Of a stretch of DNA of 36,786 nucleotides, positions 36,631 to 36,786 are shown in pieces (the first letter of the stretch is position 1; every line of letters begins with the position of its first letter). Below the pieces are notes generated by a model that worked only from the letters and a program-made list of their open reading frames with translations, searched no databases and was not told where the DNA came from. This DNA is from Paenibacillus sp. Soil787 (lineage in GTDB: Bacteria; Bacillota; Bacilli; Paenibacillales; NBRC-103111), in contig NZ_LMSP01000003.1 in assembly GCF_001429545.1 (NCBI RefSeq), positions 133,250 through 170,035 on the forward strand, written 5' to 3'. The position numbers and the translations under genes are program-made.

Positions 36631-36786
36631 CAGCTCTCATTACCTCCGCTAGTTTTTAGATTTTGTTCGAATAGTGCTGCCTCCATACCCACCCGGCGCA
36701 ACACTTCAAGCCGGAAGGCTGTCGGCCACGCCACCAGCCATTCCGAAACGTCGAACGGCTCCGCCCAGCGGGTGTGAAAGAAGCCT
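36630..36786 (-). CDS. C-terminal end of an unidentified protein (partial)
   Basis: An open minus-strand frame enters from the right edge and gives about 51 residues, including FFHTRWAEPFDVSEWLVAWP and ending KTSGGNES. Its TGA overlaps the ATG of the GH51 gene by one base, and the GH51 ribosome binding site GGAGG lies within its last codons, so it is a genuine gene of the same operon. I cannot assign a family from this fragment. Confidence 0.65.
   Translation of the reverse strand, partial: GFFHTRWAEPFDVSEWLVAWPTAFRLEVLRRVGMEAALFEQNLKTSGGNES

Overview
The window looks like a chromosomal carbohydrate-utilisation locus from a low-to-mid GC, spore-former-type Firmicute, most likely Paenibacillus or a close relative. 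This is an inference from strong AAGGAGG ribosome binding sites, the LplB/LplC/LipO-type sugar ABC transporter without its own ATPase gene, a membrane-anchored AraC/YesN-type regulator, very large multidomain secreted enzymes, a CcpA-type cre-like site and Rho-independent terminators. Nearly everything is on the minus strand; the one clear plus-strand gene is a small AraC regulator at 2888-3688.

Layout. 1-137: three tandem 51-bp hairpin repeats. 252-1450: an IS4/IS231-type element with 18-bp inverted repeats and a 10-bp target duplication, inserted in the loop region of a terminator; its transposase has lost its middle. 1555-4639: GH43 gene, AraC regulator, second GH43 gene, with matching operator/promoter arrangements upstream of both GH43 genes. 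4901-10876: a 1969-residue secreted alginate-lyase-fold protein preceded by a 21-codon leader ORF, itself downstream of the decayed end of a third transporter operon. 11176-13545: two five-bladed-propeller glycosidases. 13905-17491: solute-binding protein and two permeases. 17704-21837: a GH2 beta-galactosidase sitting between two near-identical copies of a 'regulator 3' end + terminator + transporter promoter' segment. 21886-25908: a second, orphan solute-binding protein and the intact AraC/YesN regulator. 26170-27238: a broken third secreted protein. 27481-32907: a second giant secreted lyase-like protein of 1808 residues. 33269-36630: a GH43 paralogue of the 3695-4639 gene and a GH51 alpha-L-arabinofuranosidase; the end of one more gene overlaps the GH51 start.

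Working model (inference). The two giant secreted proteins bind and cut an outside polysaccharide by uronate-type lyase chemistry. The binding proteins and permeases import oligosaccharides, using an ATPase encoded elsewhere. The cytoplasmic GH43, GH51 and GH2 enzymes, none of which has a signal peptide, then remove arabinofuranose, galactose and possibly xylose. This set points to a uronate-bearing arabinogalactan or gum rather than plain arabinan or alginate, but the substrate is not proven by sequence.

The locus has been heavily remodelled by segmental duplication: three copies of parts of one regulator-transporter cassette, two paralogous GH43 genes at opposite ends, three relatives of the giant secreted protein (one broken), and LamG modules placed at opposite ends of the two intact giants.
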